Of a DNA stretch of 55,479 nucleotides, positions 8,755-17,436 are shown piece by piece (the first letter of the stretch is position 1; each line of letters begins with the position of its first letter). Both the position numbers and the translations under genes were made by a program. The DNA lies in assembly GCA_944393235.1 (NCBI GenBank), contig CALXZJ010000008.1, positions 1 to 55,479 on the forward strand, in the 5' to 3' direction. Under the pieces are notes generated by a model. It did not search any database. It had not been told where the DNA came from and worked only from the letters and a program-made list of their open reading frames with translations. This DNA comes from an uncultured Alphaproteobacteria bacterium (GTDB lineage: Bacteria; Pseudomonadota; Alphaproteobacteria; RF32; CAG-239).

Positions 8755-9959
8755 TTTATATTCTCCAAAATCGTTTTGATCACATTTTCATTAAACTTCT
8801 GCCAGCCAAACTTTTGCACCTGACGGACGGATTTTTGTTTCAATTCCGCCCGAAAAGCATCGTTTAAGCAGATTTCATACAAAGCATCAGCCGTTTCCCC
8901 CACATCGCGGCCGCTGACATAACACGCCGCTTTGCCGCCCACTTCCGGCAGCGAGCTGTTCTCGGCACATATCACCGGAACGCCGCATTGCATCGCCTCC
9001 AGAACCGGCAAGCCAAATCCTTCATACAAACTCGGATAAACAAAAACTTCCGCCCCGCCGTAAAGCGCCGGCATATCCGCGTCATCGACAAATCCGGTCT
9101 GTACAATCATGTCTTGATATTTTTTCAAATTTTTGATTTTTTCTGCCACGGCGGAAAAACCTTCCCGCACCGGTCCCGCCAGTACCAAAGAGATTTTTCC
9201 TTTCCTCAGCCGTTCGGCAAAAGCGACAAACGCCTCCAGCAAATGCCCGAAATTTTTGCGCGGCGAAATCTCCGACACCGCCAGAATATATTTTTCCGTC
9301 CGAATGCCGTATTTTTTCCGCACGGCGGATATCGCCGCCGCATCCGTAACCGGCCGGAACACCGCATCTGCTCCCAAATAAACCACCTTAATCTTATCTG
9401 CTTTCATATCCGGCCGAAACGAGAGCAAATCCTTTTTCGTCGATTCGGAAATGACAAACACCTGATCTGCCGCCAGATGTTCCAGCCATTGCCGATACTT
9501 CCGCGCAAACTTGGCATCGCAAAATTCGGGGTGATTTATCGGAATCAAATCATGCACAAAGGCAAACGTCTTGAGCCCGCTTGCATAAACCACGGGTGAA
9601 ACCGGACTGAACACCGACAAATACGCGTCATAAGTTTTAAGCGCTTCGCCGTATTTCAAACGGCAGCAAGCGCTTAAAAATTTTGAAACCAAAGCTTTAT
9701 ACGGATTATCCCATTTGCAGGTTTTGCGTAAATACGGCATATAAACAATTTTTTTTGCCAAATCCTGAAACCCGGCACGCTCAAGATAAGCCGCCGCATC
9801 GCCGCGCGTTGAAGTTACCAGCGGAAAAAGCTCAATTTCGGCACAATCCTTGAGGCCGTGCAACAACGCCGCCGCCACGCGCGCGATGCCCGTGCCGCGA
9901 CCGTCGGAAACCGCCAGTTGCTCCATGTCAAACAACAATTTCAGCTTACGCCGCTTCAA
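8751..9959 (-). CDS. GT4-family glycosyltransferase
   Basis: About 402 aa. It begins in typical style with KLLFDMEQL and GRGTGIARV, then FVHDLIPINHP, KYILAVSEISPRKNFGHLLEA, and the donor-site motif SLYEGFGLPVLEAMQCGVPV near 310. The start used is TTG at 9959, preceded by AAAGGTGG and giving the usual family N-terminus. ATG at 9926 is the alternative and would remove KRRKLKLLFD. The gene overlaps the 3' end of the nucleotidyltransferase upstream and the start of gmd downstream, so it is inside one operon. Base composition is normal for the genome, unlike the two AT-rich glycosyltransferases further on. Likely mannosyl- or similar transferase for a surface glycan. Confidence 0.88.
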   Translation of the reverse strand: MKRRKLKLLFDMEQLAVSDGRGTGIARVAAALLHGLKDCAEIELFPLVTSTRGDAAAYLERAGFQDLAKKIVYMPYLRKTCKWDNPYKALVSKFLSACCRLKYGEALKTYDAYLSVFSPVSPVVYASGLKTFAFVHDLIPINHPEFCDAKFARKYRQWLEHLAADQVFVISESTKKDLLSFRPDMKADKIKVVYLGADAVFRPVTDAAAISAVRKKYGIRTEKYILAVSEISPRKNFGHLLEAFVAFAERLRKGKISLVLAGPVREGFSAVAEKIKNLKKYQDMIVQTGFVDDADMPALYGGAEVFVYPSLYEGFGLPVLEAMQCGVPVICAENSSLPEVGGKAACYVSGRDVGETADALYEICLNDAFRAELKQKSVRQVQKFGWQKFNENVIKTILENIK

Positions 9960-10389
9960 AGCTGTGCCACCTTTCCAAGATCCAGGAAGAAGAATTGGCC
10001 TTATTTTCGCCGCCGACGCCGAATGCCAAATCAACATGACATTCTTTGCATACCGGAACTTCCGGAATGTTGTCTTTGCCGCGGTCGCCCCCGTTGGCAA
10101 ACACCAAATGCGCGTCTGGATATTTTGCCCGCGCTTTGCGGATACCGTCCGAAGCCGAATTGTCGTCATCGTTAAATTCCAAAACGTCGATAACGCCTTT
10201 TAAGTTTTCCAAAATCGCTTTGCGGGTTTTCATATTATGAAAGTTTTTGCCTTTCTTGCGGCACAGCCACGTGTCGGAATTCGCCAGCACAATCACTCCG
10301 TCGCTGGCCTCTGCCGAAGCTTTTATCATCTCGATATGTCCCTCGTGTATCGGGTCAAACCCGCCGCTTACAATGTAATATGTCGCCAT
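9946..10389 (-). CDS. Cytidylyltransferase-like nucleotidyltransferase
   Basis: A 147-aa Rossmann-like nucleotidyltransferase. SGGFDPIHEGHIEMI contains the (H/T)xGH motif of the superfamily, and ANGGDRGKDNIPE is the usual second motif. ATG at 10389 is chosen because GGAG lies 8 nt upstream. The closest family resemblance is to the RfaE C-terminal/glycerol-3-phosphate cytidylyltransferase group, which activates a sugar- or polyol-phosphate with ATP or CTP. No cognate kinase is visible nearby. It lies between a GT2 gene (11-nt gap) and a GT4 gene (overlap), so a role in making an activated building block for the same glycan is likely. Confidence 0.8.
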   Translation of the reverse strand: MATYYIVSGGFDPIHEGHIEMIKASAEASDGVIVLANSDTWLCRKKGKNFHNMKTRKAILENLKGVIDVLEFNDDDNSASDGIRKARAKYPDAHLVFANGGDRGKDNIPEVPVCKECHVDLAFGVGGENKANSSSWILERWHSFEAA

Positions 10390-10400
10390 CTTATTTTCTC

Positions 10401-11381
10401 CTATATTAAATTTGACCACACCCGGCATGGCTCCGGCGTGTGGCAATGCAACAATAAAAACAATCTGATTTTGTGTTTTAGTTTTAAACCCTCATAAGAC
10501 AGCATCTTTTCATGATACATTTCTCTGACATTTTGCTGCACAAGAGCAAAAATCCGCCGCTGCACGGCTTTGTCTTTCTGCCGCCGTACCGCCTGATTGG
10601 TCAGCATCTTAAACCGGCTGTTTAAAATATAGCGCCTGACATCCGCCGCCCTTTGCGGACAATTCTGTTGGCAATATGCCCACACCAAGCGCATCACCTT
10701 AAAATAATCCGCCGCTTTTTCTTCGCTGAAAGGCTGATGAATGAACGATTCCGAATGCTGGCAGTAAACATAAAGCGGCACATACACAAGCACCAGACTT
10801 TTGGCTTTGTTCATCACCTGCACGGCAAACGGAATGTCCTCATAACGGGTGTTCGGCTCAAAGTAAATGCCGTCCAAAATTTCTTTTTTATATAATCTGG
10901 CATAAGAACCCGTTTGTATCCGCCGGTTTTTCATAAAAGCTTCCAACGGGTCGGCAAACACCCGCGTTTTGATTTTATCCGCCCGCCGCAGCTGAAAAGC
11001 AATAACCTCTTCGGCGCTTGTTTTGACAATCAGACAATTGGCGATATCAGCTTTTGCCTTTTCCATCACCTCAATCAGGCAGGAAAGCATCTCCGGATGC
11101 GCATAATCGTCAGCATCGACAAAACAAACGTAAGGCGCATCAGCTGCCCGCAAACCGACGTTCCTTGCCGCGGAAACACCGCGATTCTCTTGTGTGATGA
11201 TTTTTATCCGGGCGTCTTTTTCGGCATAAGTTTGTAGAACCTGCCCGCTACCGTCGGTTGAACCGTCATTGACGCAAATCACTTCAAAATCGGCAAATGT
11301 CTGCGCCAGCAATGAATCCAAACACCGCGAAAGATATTTTTCCACATTGTAAACCGGTATGATAACGGACACCTGCGCCAT
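10401..11381 (-). CDS. GT2-family glycosyltransferase
   Basis: A 326-aa GT-A enzyme. It starts with QVSVIIPVYNVEKYLSRCLD, has VNDGSTDGS for nucleotide binding, the ENRGVSAARN segment, and DADD as the metal-binding DxD near residue 90, followed by YEDIPF. ATG at 11381 gives the standard N-terminus of the family. The longer frame upstream would add an unlikely hydrophobic leader. It is the first gene of the minus-strand glycan operon; the lpxA terminator lies upstream, so a promoter is expected between 11382 and 11523. Likely adds a sugar to a lipid-linked or LPS acceptor at the inner face of the membrane. Confidence 0.88.
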   Translation of the reverse strand: MAQVSVIIPVYNVEKYLSRCLDSLLAQTFADFEVICVNDGSTDGSGQVLQTYAEKDARIKIITQENRGVSAARNVGLRAADAPYVCFVDADDYAHPEMLSCLIEVMEKAKADIANCLIVKTSAEEVIAFQLRRADKIKTRVFADPLEAFMKNRRIQTGSYARLYKKEILDGIYFEPNTRYEDIPFAVQVMNKAKSLVLVYVPLYVYCQHSESFIHQPFSEEKAADYFKVMRLVWAYCQQNCPQRAADVRRYILNSRFKMLTNQAVRRQKDKAVQRRIFALVQQNVREMYHEKMLSYEGLKLKHKIRLFLLLHCHTPEPCRVWSNLI

Positions 11382-11523
11382 TGAACAATTTCCGAATTGT
11401 GTTAAACTTAAACATAGGTTATAAATATACAGAATAATACTCAAATAAAACGATATTGCAACCTTTATTTTATCTTTTGTATTACCGATGCCGTAATGTT
11501 CATAATCGGTTATATAAAAAGCA

Positions 11524-11556
11524 CAAAAAAACACCCTGCATCAAACTGATACAGGG
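11524..11556 (-). terminator. Terminator of lpxA
   Basis: On the minus strand CCCTGTATCA and TGATGCAGGG pair around GTT (stem 11534-11556), then GTGTTTTTTT. This separates lpxA from the downstream glycan operon. Confidence 0.85.
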
Positions 11557-11582
11557 CTTAATCAAAACAATCCGCAGAAGTT

Positions 11583-12380
11583 TTATTCCGCCGTCATCAA
11601 ATTGCGCCGGCTTTCCAGAGCCTCGTCAATAAATTTAATTTGCTCCATAACCATTTCATTGTCTTTATACTTTTCGCGGGCTTCTGCCAGACGCTCTTCA
11701 AACGTGCCGTTTTTGCCCTTAAACAAAAACATGTAAGCACGCGTAACCGCCTTAACCGCCGATTCGTCAATGCCGCTGCGCTTTAAGCCGATAACATTTA
11801 AGCCGCGCAATTTGCCGCGGTCGCCGGTTACCATACCAAACGGAATAACGTCGCGCGCCACGCCACTCATACCGCCGATCATTGCTTTGCGGCCGATTCG
11901 GCAAAATTGGTGCACGGCAGAGTTGCCGCCGATGATAACCCCGTCGCCCAAACGGACATGTCCGCCGATAACCGCGTTGTTGGTCATAATCACATTGTTG
12001 CCGACCACACAGTCATGCGCCACATGTGAATTAACCATAAACATGCCGTTGTTGCCCACCGTGGTGGTAAAGTGTTCTTTCGGCGTGCCGCATTGCATTG
12101 TCACGTTTTCGCGAATAATATTGTGCTTGCCGATAATCAACTTGGCTTCTTCCTGAAATTCATTGCCGTGATCCTGTGGCCCGCCGCCCAGACAAGCCCC
12201 CGGAAACACGATTGTCCCCTCACCGATGGTGGTATTTCCCATCACGCTGATACGCGCCAACAACTTAACGTTTTCACCGATTTTTGCCCGTGAGCTAATC
12301 CAACAAAAAGGACCGATTTCCGCGCTATCAGCGATTTGTGCACCGTCTTCGACAACGGCCGAGGGATGAATTTTTGCCAT
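11583..12380 (-). CDS. lpxA: Acyl-[ACP]-UDP-N-acetylglucosamine O-acyltransferase
   Basis: A 265-aa left-handed beta-helix protein built of hexapeptide repeats, with the LpxA-specific GGPQD near 67-70 and NSHVAHDC containing the catalytic His (His122, equivalent to His125 of E. coli), then GG(N/H)SAVHQFCRIG. LpxA catalyses the first committed step of lipid A synthesis in the cytoplasm. The length matches the family (about 260). An SD GAAAGGAAT precedes the ATG. Unusually it stands alone rather than beside lpxD, fabZ and lpxB, and has its own terminator. Confidence 0.97.
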   Translation of the reverse strand: MAKIHPSAVVEDGAQIADSAEIGPFCWISSRAKIGENVKLLARISVMGNTTIGEGTIVFPGACLGGGPQDHGNEFQEEAKLIIGKHNIIRENVTMQCGTPKEHFTTTVGNNGMFMVNSHVAHDCVVGNNVIMTNNAVIGGHVRLGDGVIIGGNSAVHQFCRIGRKAMIGGMSGVARDVIPFGMVTGDRGKLRGLNVIGLKRSGIDESAVKAVTRAYMFLFKGKNGTFEERLAEAREKYKDNEMVMEQIKFIDEALESRRNLMTAE

Positions 12381-12594
12381 GTTTTTATTCCTTTCATATT
12401 AAATTCTTCTGGTCAAAAAAGTAACACAACCCGCAAGAAAAAGTCTATACACGAATAATTACAAAAAATTTCACGCCTACCGGTAGAAACTTATCCCCAC
12501 CAGACTCTTTAAAATTGCAAAAAAAAACGGTTTAGAATACCGCGTAAATATATGTTCTTTTGCTTTTCTTAGGAGTTTTTTATGATACAAAGAA

Positions 12595-12948
12595 ATGACC
12601 ATTGATGATAAAGGTTACTTATATGATCCGTTCAATAATAAAGTGCTTATTGCCTGGGAAGGTGATTCGTCTGGCGGATTTTTCAAAATTTCCATTGATA
12701 TTAACGATGCAGAAAGTTGCCAAAACATCTGGAATTTCAGCAAGGAGCTACACAACATCTTGTGGCAGACACATTATTATACCACTGACGATGCAGATAG
12801 TGGTTCCTTTTTCAGCCGCACATATGGTGATGCTTATTGTTCATCAGAAAAACCCTGTCTAAAAGACTTAAATGTTGCTCAGATTCACAATTTTTGTGAA
12901 AATTGTCTTAAAGGCAATTCTTGCACAATCCGTGTTCTATGGAAATAA
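12595..12948 (+). CDS. Hypothetical small Cys-rich protein
   Basis: A 117-aa acidic protein of unknown function. It has no signal peptide or membrane segment; seven cysteines are present, six of them clustered in the C-terminal third (YCSSEKPC, FCENCLKGNSC). The best SD (AGGAG at 12570) actually serves an ATG at 12582 whose frame reads MIQRNDH and stops at 12603. The ATG at 12595 overlaps this mini-frame. A one-base deletion early in a longer original gene, or start-stop coupling, could explain this. The frame has the codon use of a real gene. It converges on the rRNA methyltransferase gene with a 3-nt gap. Confidence 0.5.
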   Translation: MTIDDKGYLYDPFNNKVLIAWEGDSSGGFFKISIDINDAESCQNIWNFSKELHNILWQTHYYTTDDADSGSFFSRTYGDAYCSSEKPCLKDLNVAQIHNFCENCLKGNSCTIRVLWK

Positions 12949-12951
12949 GAA

Positions 12952-14163
12952 CTATACTTTTGTCATCATGCAAAAGAAGAACCCGTCCGTGTTGGTGGCA
13001 AGCGGCGAAAATCTGATAAATCTTTTTTCATGAAACGGATACGGCATATCCAACCGCTTTTGCCACAACGCCGCATGGTCGGCAAACGTCAAATCCGCAT
13101 GCCGTGCGGCAAACGCCTCAACCATATTTTCATTTTCATCTTTTAAAATTGAACAGGTCATATAAACAATCCGCCCGCCTTTTTTGGTATGCCGATAAGC
13201 CGTTTCCAAAATTTCGGTCTGCACATTGTTCAAATCTTGCAATTTTTCCGGCGTTAAACGAAACTTGGCATCCGGCGACCGCCGCCATGTGCCGCTACCC
13301 GAACACGGCGCGTCCAAAATAAAGCAATCATAATCCGTATCTTCAACATTTTTCAACAACTTGATATTACGGATACCGAGCCGCGCCGCCCGTTCCTTAA
13401 TCGCATCCATGCGGTTCCAATCGGCATCGTGCGCATAAATCACGCCTTCGTTGCGGTTATACGCGGCAATAGCCAGGCTTTTACCGCCGGCGCCGGCGCA
13501 ATAATCCACCACCTTTTCATCGGGTGTTACCGAACATAAAAACGCCGCCAGTTGCGAAGCCTCATCTTGCACCTCAATCAGCCCTTCCTGATAGCTCATG
13601 CAATTATTAAGATTTATCCGTTCTTCCGACCGCAGCCCGAACGGTGAATATGGCGTTGTAGAAAAAAACAACCCCTCACCTTGCAATCGGTTTTTTACCA
13701 TTTGCCGATCCGCCATATTCACCCGCAAATCCGCCGGCGCGGTTTGGTTCAAACTTTGCACCAAAGCCGGATGATTGATTTTTTCATAAAGCCATTTCGG
13801 GCATTCATCTTCAACATAATCCGGATAAACTTTGTCATCTGGCAGATTTTCAAGCCATACTTTTTCTTCTTTGCTCAACGCTGCCAAGCCGTATTCCGAA
13901 CCGTCGGCAACGATGTCCAAATCTTCATCTTTTAAATACAAAAGCAAAATCTGCCGCGCGTCATGGCTTTGGGCTTCAAAAGCAAGCCTTAAACGCCGAC
14001 GGATAATATTCCATACCGTATCAACAATAAAGCGCCGATCTTTGGAACCGATGTATTTTCGTTTGCGGACATAGTCATTGATGATATGATCAGCCGGTCT
14101 TTCATCTTTAAATACCTCGCTTAATATTTCAAAAACCGCCTGATAACGCGCGCTGATTTGCAT
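12952..14163 (-). CDS. rRNA cytosine-C5 methyltransferase (RsmB/NSUN family)
   Basis: A 403-aa SAM-dependent methyltransferase. The N-terminal about 130 residues are helical, like the NusB-type domain of RsmB proteins. The catalytic domain shows motif I VVDYCAGAGGKSLA, motif IV DAPCSGSGTWRRSPD with the conserved Cys near 287, and motif VI TCSIL with the catalytic Cys near 340, ending FFFCMMTKV. It should methylate a cytosine in 16S rRNA (C967 in E. coli for RsmB), though the target cannot be proven here. ATG has a good SD (GAAAGGAAAAAATC). Located at the end of a minus-strand unit with the hypothetical gene at 14257 separated by a terminator. Confidence 0.9.
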   Translation of the reverse strand: MQISARYQAVFEILSEVFKDERPADHIINDYVRKRKYIGSKDRRFIVDTVWNIIRRRLRLAFEAQSHDARQILLLYLKDEDLDIVADGSEYGLAALSKEEKVWLENLPDDKVYPDYVEDECPKWLYEKINHPALVQSLNQTAPADLRVNMADRQMVKNRLQGEGLFFSTTPYSPFGLRSEERINLNNCMSYQEGLIEVQDEASQLAAFLCSVTPDEKVVDYCAGAGGKSLAIAAYNRNEGVIYAHDADWNRMDAIKERAARLGIRNIKLLKNVEDTDYDCFILDAPCSGSGTWRRSPDAKFRLTPEKLQDLNNVQTEILETAYRHTKKGGRIVYMTCSILKDENENMVEAFAARHADLTFADHAALWQKRLDMPYPFHEKRFIRFSPLATNTDGFFFCMMTKV

Positions 14164-14212
14164 GATTTTTTCCTTTCGGCATTAATATAACGGGCAAAAA
14201 AAATTAAGGCAA

Positions 14213-14243
14213 CAAAAAAGGGAGCTGTTATTGCTCCCTTTTC
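14213..14243 (-). terminator. Terminator after the 205-aa hypothetical gene
   Basis: The minus strand reads AAAAGGGAGC-AATAACA-GCTCCCTTTTTTG, a strong GC stem with flanking A/T runs. It lies 14 nt after the stop of the gene at 14257-14874 and just upstream of the methyltransferase gene. Confidence 0.85.
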
Positions 14244-14256
14244 TAATTTTTTTACT

Positions 14257-14874
14257 TTACGCTTTCTGTTTTAGCTCTTCATGCATTTGCAGCAGCTCCT
14301 TAGCAGTTGGAACTTTTGCATAGACAAAGTGCAGAGGTTCAAAATATATCCAACACATATTTGTTTGTGTAACTCGGCAAGACGCTATATCGCAACATGC
14401 TTGCAACTTGTTTCCTCTTACAAGAAACCTACGGCTTATTTTAACGCCGTCTTTTTCAAACAAAGGATACTCCATCCGCATACATTTTCTGCGCCACCAA
14501 GGCCAAACTGTTTCAAGCTTTGCTATCCGTGCCGGAAAGACATAAGCTTCTTCGCTTAGAGGCTCATAGTAGAACAAAAAGTCATTCTCCCAATCTGTCA
14601 ACCATTTTCCATCTGCACAATACTGCAACCGAGCCGGATATACAAAACCGATACGGTTATGCATGGCTTGCAAATTTTGGTCAATAAGCGGATACATCTC
14701 TGGAAGAATTTTGACAACAGCATACTTACCTCTATCATCAAAAACTATTCTTCTTCCGCGCTCTAACGAAAGTTTAATATCTTTCCAACATTTTCCGACA
14801 CTTGACGGGGTTAAAACTTCACACCCCAACATTCGACGGGAAATCCCTTTCACATTAACTTTATCCAACTTCAT
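14257..14874 (-). CDS. Hypothetical protein, 205 aa
   Basis: Not recognised. The protein is soluble-looking and basic, with many Trp, Tyr and Cys residues (WPWWRRKCMRM, ACCDIASC, NMCWIYFEP). It has no signal peptide, membrane helix or nucleotide-binding motif. It ends in a short charged helix (TAKELLQMHEELKQK). It has a terminator of its own and sits in an AT-rich intergenic setting, so it is probably a single-gene unit. The start is ATG at 14874 in an AT-rich leader with no strong SD. Confidence 0.65.
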   Translation of the reverse strand: MKLDKVNVKGISRRMLGCEVLTPSSVGKCWKDIKLSLERGRRIVFDDRGKYAVVKILPEMYPLIDQNLQAMHNRIGFVYPARLQYCADGKWLTDWENDFLFYYEPLSEEAYVFPARIAKLETVWPWWRRKCMRMEYPLFEKDGVKISRRFLVRGNKLQACCDIASCRVTQTNMCWIYFEPLHFVYAKVPTAKELLQMHEELKQKA

Positions 14875-14997
14875 AATTAAAAAATTAAAATAATTAACAA
14901 CATTATGTATAAGATACTCTTATGATACACAATTTGGCTAATATGTCAATATTTTTTGTACCAAACTATGTTTATCGAAAACAGGCTTATATAACCG

Positions 14998-15852
14998 TCA
15001 GACAATTTGTTTTTTCTTTTCTTCGCGCTGCTTTAAGACTTCCAAATCACGTTCAGTGGCGATTTTGTTCAAGATGGTTTTAACCACGTTGTCAATGTCT
15101 TTGCCTTCGGAATAATCCGCCGGCAGGGCAAAATTAACGCGGTCGTCACGCAAAAGATTGATAGCCTTGTCTTTGCTGTGTTTGCTTTTAGGCTTATATA
15201 CGGCAATGGCATTGCCGTTGCGGTCTTTGACCATCTTCATGGAAGGGATGTCGGTCAAACCGTCACCAAAATAAATGATGCGGCGGAACGGAATGCGCCG
15301 CTTGTTATCGGGGGTAAATTCGTTGACCAGTTTGTCATCGGTTTTTTTCAAGCCTTTATTGATTTTAGACAAATATTGCACTTTGGTAGAATAATTAATC
15401 ACTCTTGCCGGCCAGACCGGATAACCATCTTCATCAAAGGCAAAGGAACAGCCGAAAACATCTTTAAAATACCGACGAATACTGCACCCTTCAATAATTT
15501 CCTCATAGCCGGAAGAAATAATATAATGTTCAATATCCAAATCCAAATGCTTACCATAAGCATTGATGCGGTCAAACCAGGTTTTGACGCCTTCAAAATA
15601 CTCAATCAACGCGCCGCAGCAATAAAGATTATCTCGCCCGAGTTTAATTTTTTTCTCACGGGCAACCTTGGTAAAGTAGTACATGCTGCCGGTAACCTGA
15701 TCAGCCGAGTTGTCCACCGACCACTGGTTGGCTTTTTTCCAAAAAGTTTCGGGCTTCATACCAAGCTCGGGGATTAAAACATAATCCTGCATATAGGTTG
15801 TGCTTAACGTTTCATCAAAGTCATAAACGAGCGCCACTTTGGTTTTTTTCAT
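14998..15852 (-). CDS. HAD-superfamily hydrolase, paralogue of the 476-1303 gene
   Basis: A 284-aa protein with motif I DFDET (Asp11 nucleophile, Asp13), SSG near residue 118, WPARVINYSTKVQYL and motif IV YFGDGLTDIPSMKM near 195. The motif I residue after the second Asp is Glu here and Gly in the paralogue. Long shared segments (TFWKKAN, WFDRINAYG, YIISSG, PADYSE) show it to be a duplicate of the gene at 476-1303. It ends in a lysine-rich tail (REEKKKQIV). It is divergent from the glycyl-tRNA synthetase gene, 91 nt apart, and the SD is GGAGATAAC. Substrate unknown; phosphomonoesterase activity is the family expectation. Confidence 0.85.
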   Translation of the reverse strand: MKKTKVALVYDFDETLSTTYMQDYVLIPELGMKPETFWKKANQWSVDNSADQVTGSMYYFTKVAREKKIKLGRDNLYCCGALIEYFEGVKTWFDRINAYGKHLDLDIEHYIISSGYEEIIEGCSIRRYFKDVFGCSFAFDEDGYPVWPARVINYSTKVQYLSKINKGLKKTDDKLVNEFTPDNKRRIPFRRIIYFGDGLTDIPSMKMVKDRNGNAIAVYKPKSKHSKDKAINLLRDDRVNFALPADYSEGKDIDNVVKTILNKIATERDLEVLKQREEKKKQIV

Positions 15853-15943
15853 TTTTTGTTATCTCCTCTTGCTTTTTGGAATAGTATAATATAAAACAAA
15901 TAAGTTAAGAATTAATCAATTTTATAAAAAGGATTTGAGTAAA

Positions 15944-17311
15944 ATGGTTGCAACAACAATGGATCAGTTGGTATCTTTATGCAAACGGCGCGGGTTTATT
16001 TTTCAAAACGCCGATATTTACGGCGGTATGCAAGGCGTGTATGATTACGGGCCATTGGGTGTAGAGCTGAAAAATAATTTAAAAGCCGCGTGGTGGCGGG
16101 CAATGGTCTATGAGCGCGACGATGTGGAAGGATTGGACGCAGCCATTTTGACGAATCGCAAAGTGTTAAAATATTCCGGCCATGAAGATACTTTTTCCGA
16201 CCCAATGGTTGATTGCAAAAAATGCAAAGGACGTTTCAGAGCCGACCATTTAAAAGATGGCAAATGCCCGAACTGCGGTTCAACTGATTTAACTGAGCCC
16301 AGGCCGTTTAACCTGATGTTTAAAACCCAGGTCGGTCCGGTCGAGAGCGATGAAAATTTGGCTTATCTGCGACCTGAAACCGCGCAGGCGATTTTTACCC
16401 AATTCAAAAACGTGATTGATTCCACTTCACGCAAGCTGCCGTTCGGGATTGCGCAAATCGGTAAATCTTTCCGTAACGAAATTACGCCGCGCAACTTTAT
16501 TTTCCGCGTGCGGGAATTTGAACAGGCCGAACTTGAATATTTCGTACTGCCGGGGGAAGATGAAAAATGGCACGAGTTTTGGAAAGAAGAACGGATTAAA
16601 TGGTGGGAAAAACAAGGTCTGGTGCGTGAACATATGAACATTTACACCACACCTAAAGAAGATTTGGCGCATTATGCCAAAGCCTGTTATGATATAGAAT
16701 ATCAATTTCCGCACGGCATGGAGGAGCTTGAAGGCATCGCCAACCGCCGCGATTATGATTTGGGCAACCATACCAAAGGACAAGATGAATTTCAGCTGGA
16801 GGCGCATTGCCATGAAAATCCGGATTCAACCACCAAAATGTGCATCCGTGATGAAGATAACAACCGTTGGATTATCCCGTTTGTAATTGAACCTTCCATG
16901 GGCGTTGACCGCGGCGTGTTGGCAGTGATGACGGAAGCCTACACCGAAGAAGATTTGGGTGAAGGCAACAGCCGGATTGTTTTGAAACTCAAAAAACATT
17001 TGGCGCCGATTAAAGTGGCGGTTATTCCGTTGAAGAAAAACAATGAAGAAATTATGCAAAAATGCCATGAAATCAAAAACAATCTGTTAAAACTCGGTAT
17101 CGGCCGCGTGGCATTAGAAAACACCGGCAATATCGGCAAGGCTTACCGCCGGCATGACGAAATCGGCACGCCTTTGTGTTTAACGGTTGATTTTGAAACC
17201 ATAGAACAATCGCCGGCCTCGGTGACTGTGCGCGACCGCGACACCATGGCGCAAACCCGAGTTAACATTGCCGATTTGCCGAATTATTTAAGAGAATATT
17301 TCTTGAGTTAA
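15944..17311 (+). CDS. glyS: Glycyl-tRNA synthetase, alpha2 (single-chain) type
   Basis: About 455 aa, class II aaRS of the homodimeric type. Motifs: [15 protein letters not shown] at the N-terminus, a zinc-ribbon insert (CKKC...CPNC), [17 protein letters not shown], motif 2 [21 protein letters not shown], motif 3 [13 protein letters not shown] and a C-terminal anticodon-binding domain. It charges tRNA-Gly. ATG at 15944 is preferred (AAGGA 10 nt upstream); a TTG at 15935 would lie too close to the SD. Most proteobacteria instead use the unrelated alpha2beta2 enzyme (GlyQ and GlyS), so this copy is noteworthy. Confidence 0.95.
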   Translation: MVATTMDQLVSLCKRRGFIFQNADIYGGMQGVYDYGPLGVELKNNLKAAWWRAMVYERDDVEGLDAAILTNRKVLKYSGHEDTFSDPMVDCKKCKGRFRADHLKDGKCPNCGSTDLTEPRPFNLMFKTQVGPVESDENLAYLRPETAQAIFTQFKNVIDSTSRKLPFGIAQIGKSFRNEITPRNFIFRVREFEQAELEYFVLPGEDEKWHEFWKEERIKWWEKQGLVREHMNIYTTPKEDLAHYAKACYDIEYQFPHGMEELEGIANRRDYDLGNHTKGQDEFQLEAHCHENPDSTTKMCIRDEDNNRWIIPFVIEPSMGVDRGVLAVMTEAYTEEDLGEGNSRIVLKLKKHLAPIKVAVIPLKKNNEEIMQKCHEIKNNLLKLGIGRVALENTGNIGKAYRRHDEIGTPLCLTVDFETIEQSPASVTVRDRDTMAQTRVNIADLPNYLREYFLS

Positions 17312-17348
17312 TTAAAAACAGAGCAAGAAAAATCAAAACAATATAAAA

Positions 17349-17392
17349 GCGCCCGTTAAAAACAACATGCAAAAGTTATTCACGGGCGCATT
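17349..17392. terminator. Possible terminator between glyS and kdsB
   Basis: GCGCCCGT (17349-17356) and ACGGGCGC (17382-17389) pair around a 25-nt loop. The genes on both sides converge here. No long T-run follows, so assignment is tentative. Confidence 0.4.
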
Positions 17393-17436
17393 ATTAATTT
17401 GATATCACACCATACGGACAAGTATCTTTAAAACAC

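Noticed and set aside
10046-10497. Small plus-strand frames opposite the nucleotidyltransferase
   Set aside because: Shadows of the nucleotidyltransferase and GT2 genes; no start signals.
15853-15943. T-box leader for glyS
   Set aside because: Only about 90 nt upstream, without a T-box consensus or terminator.
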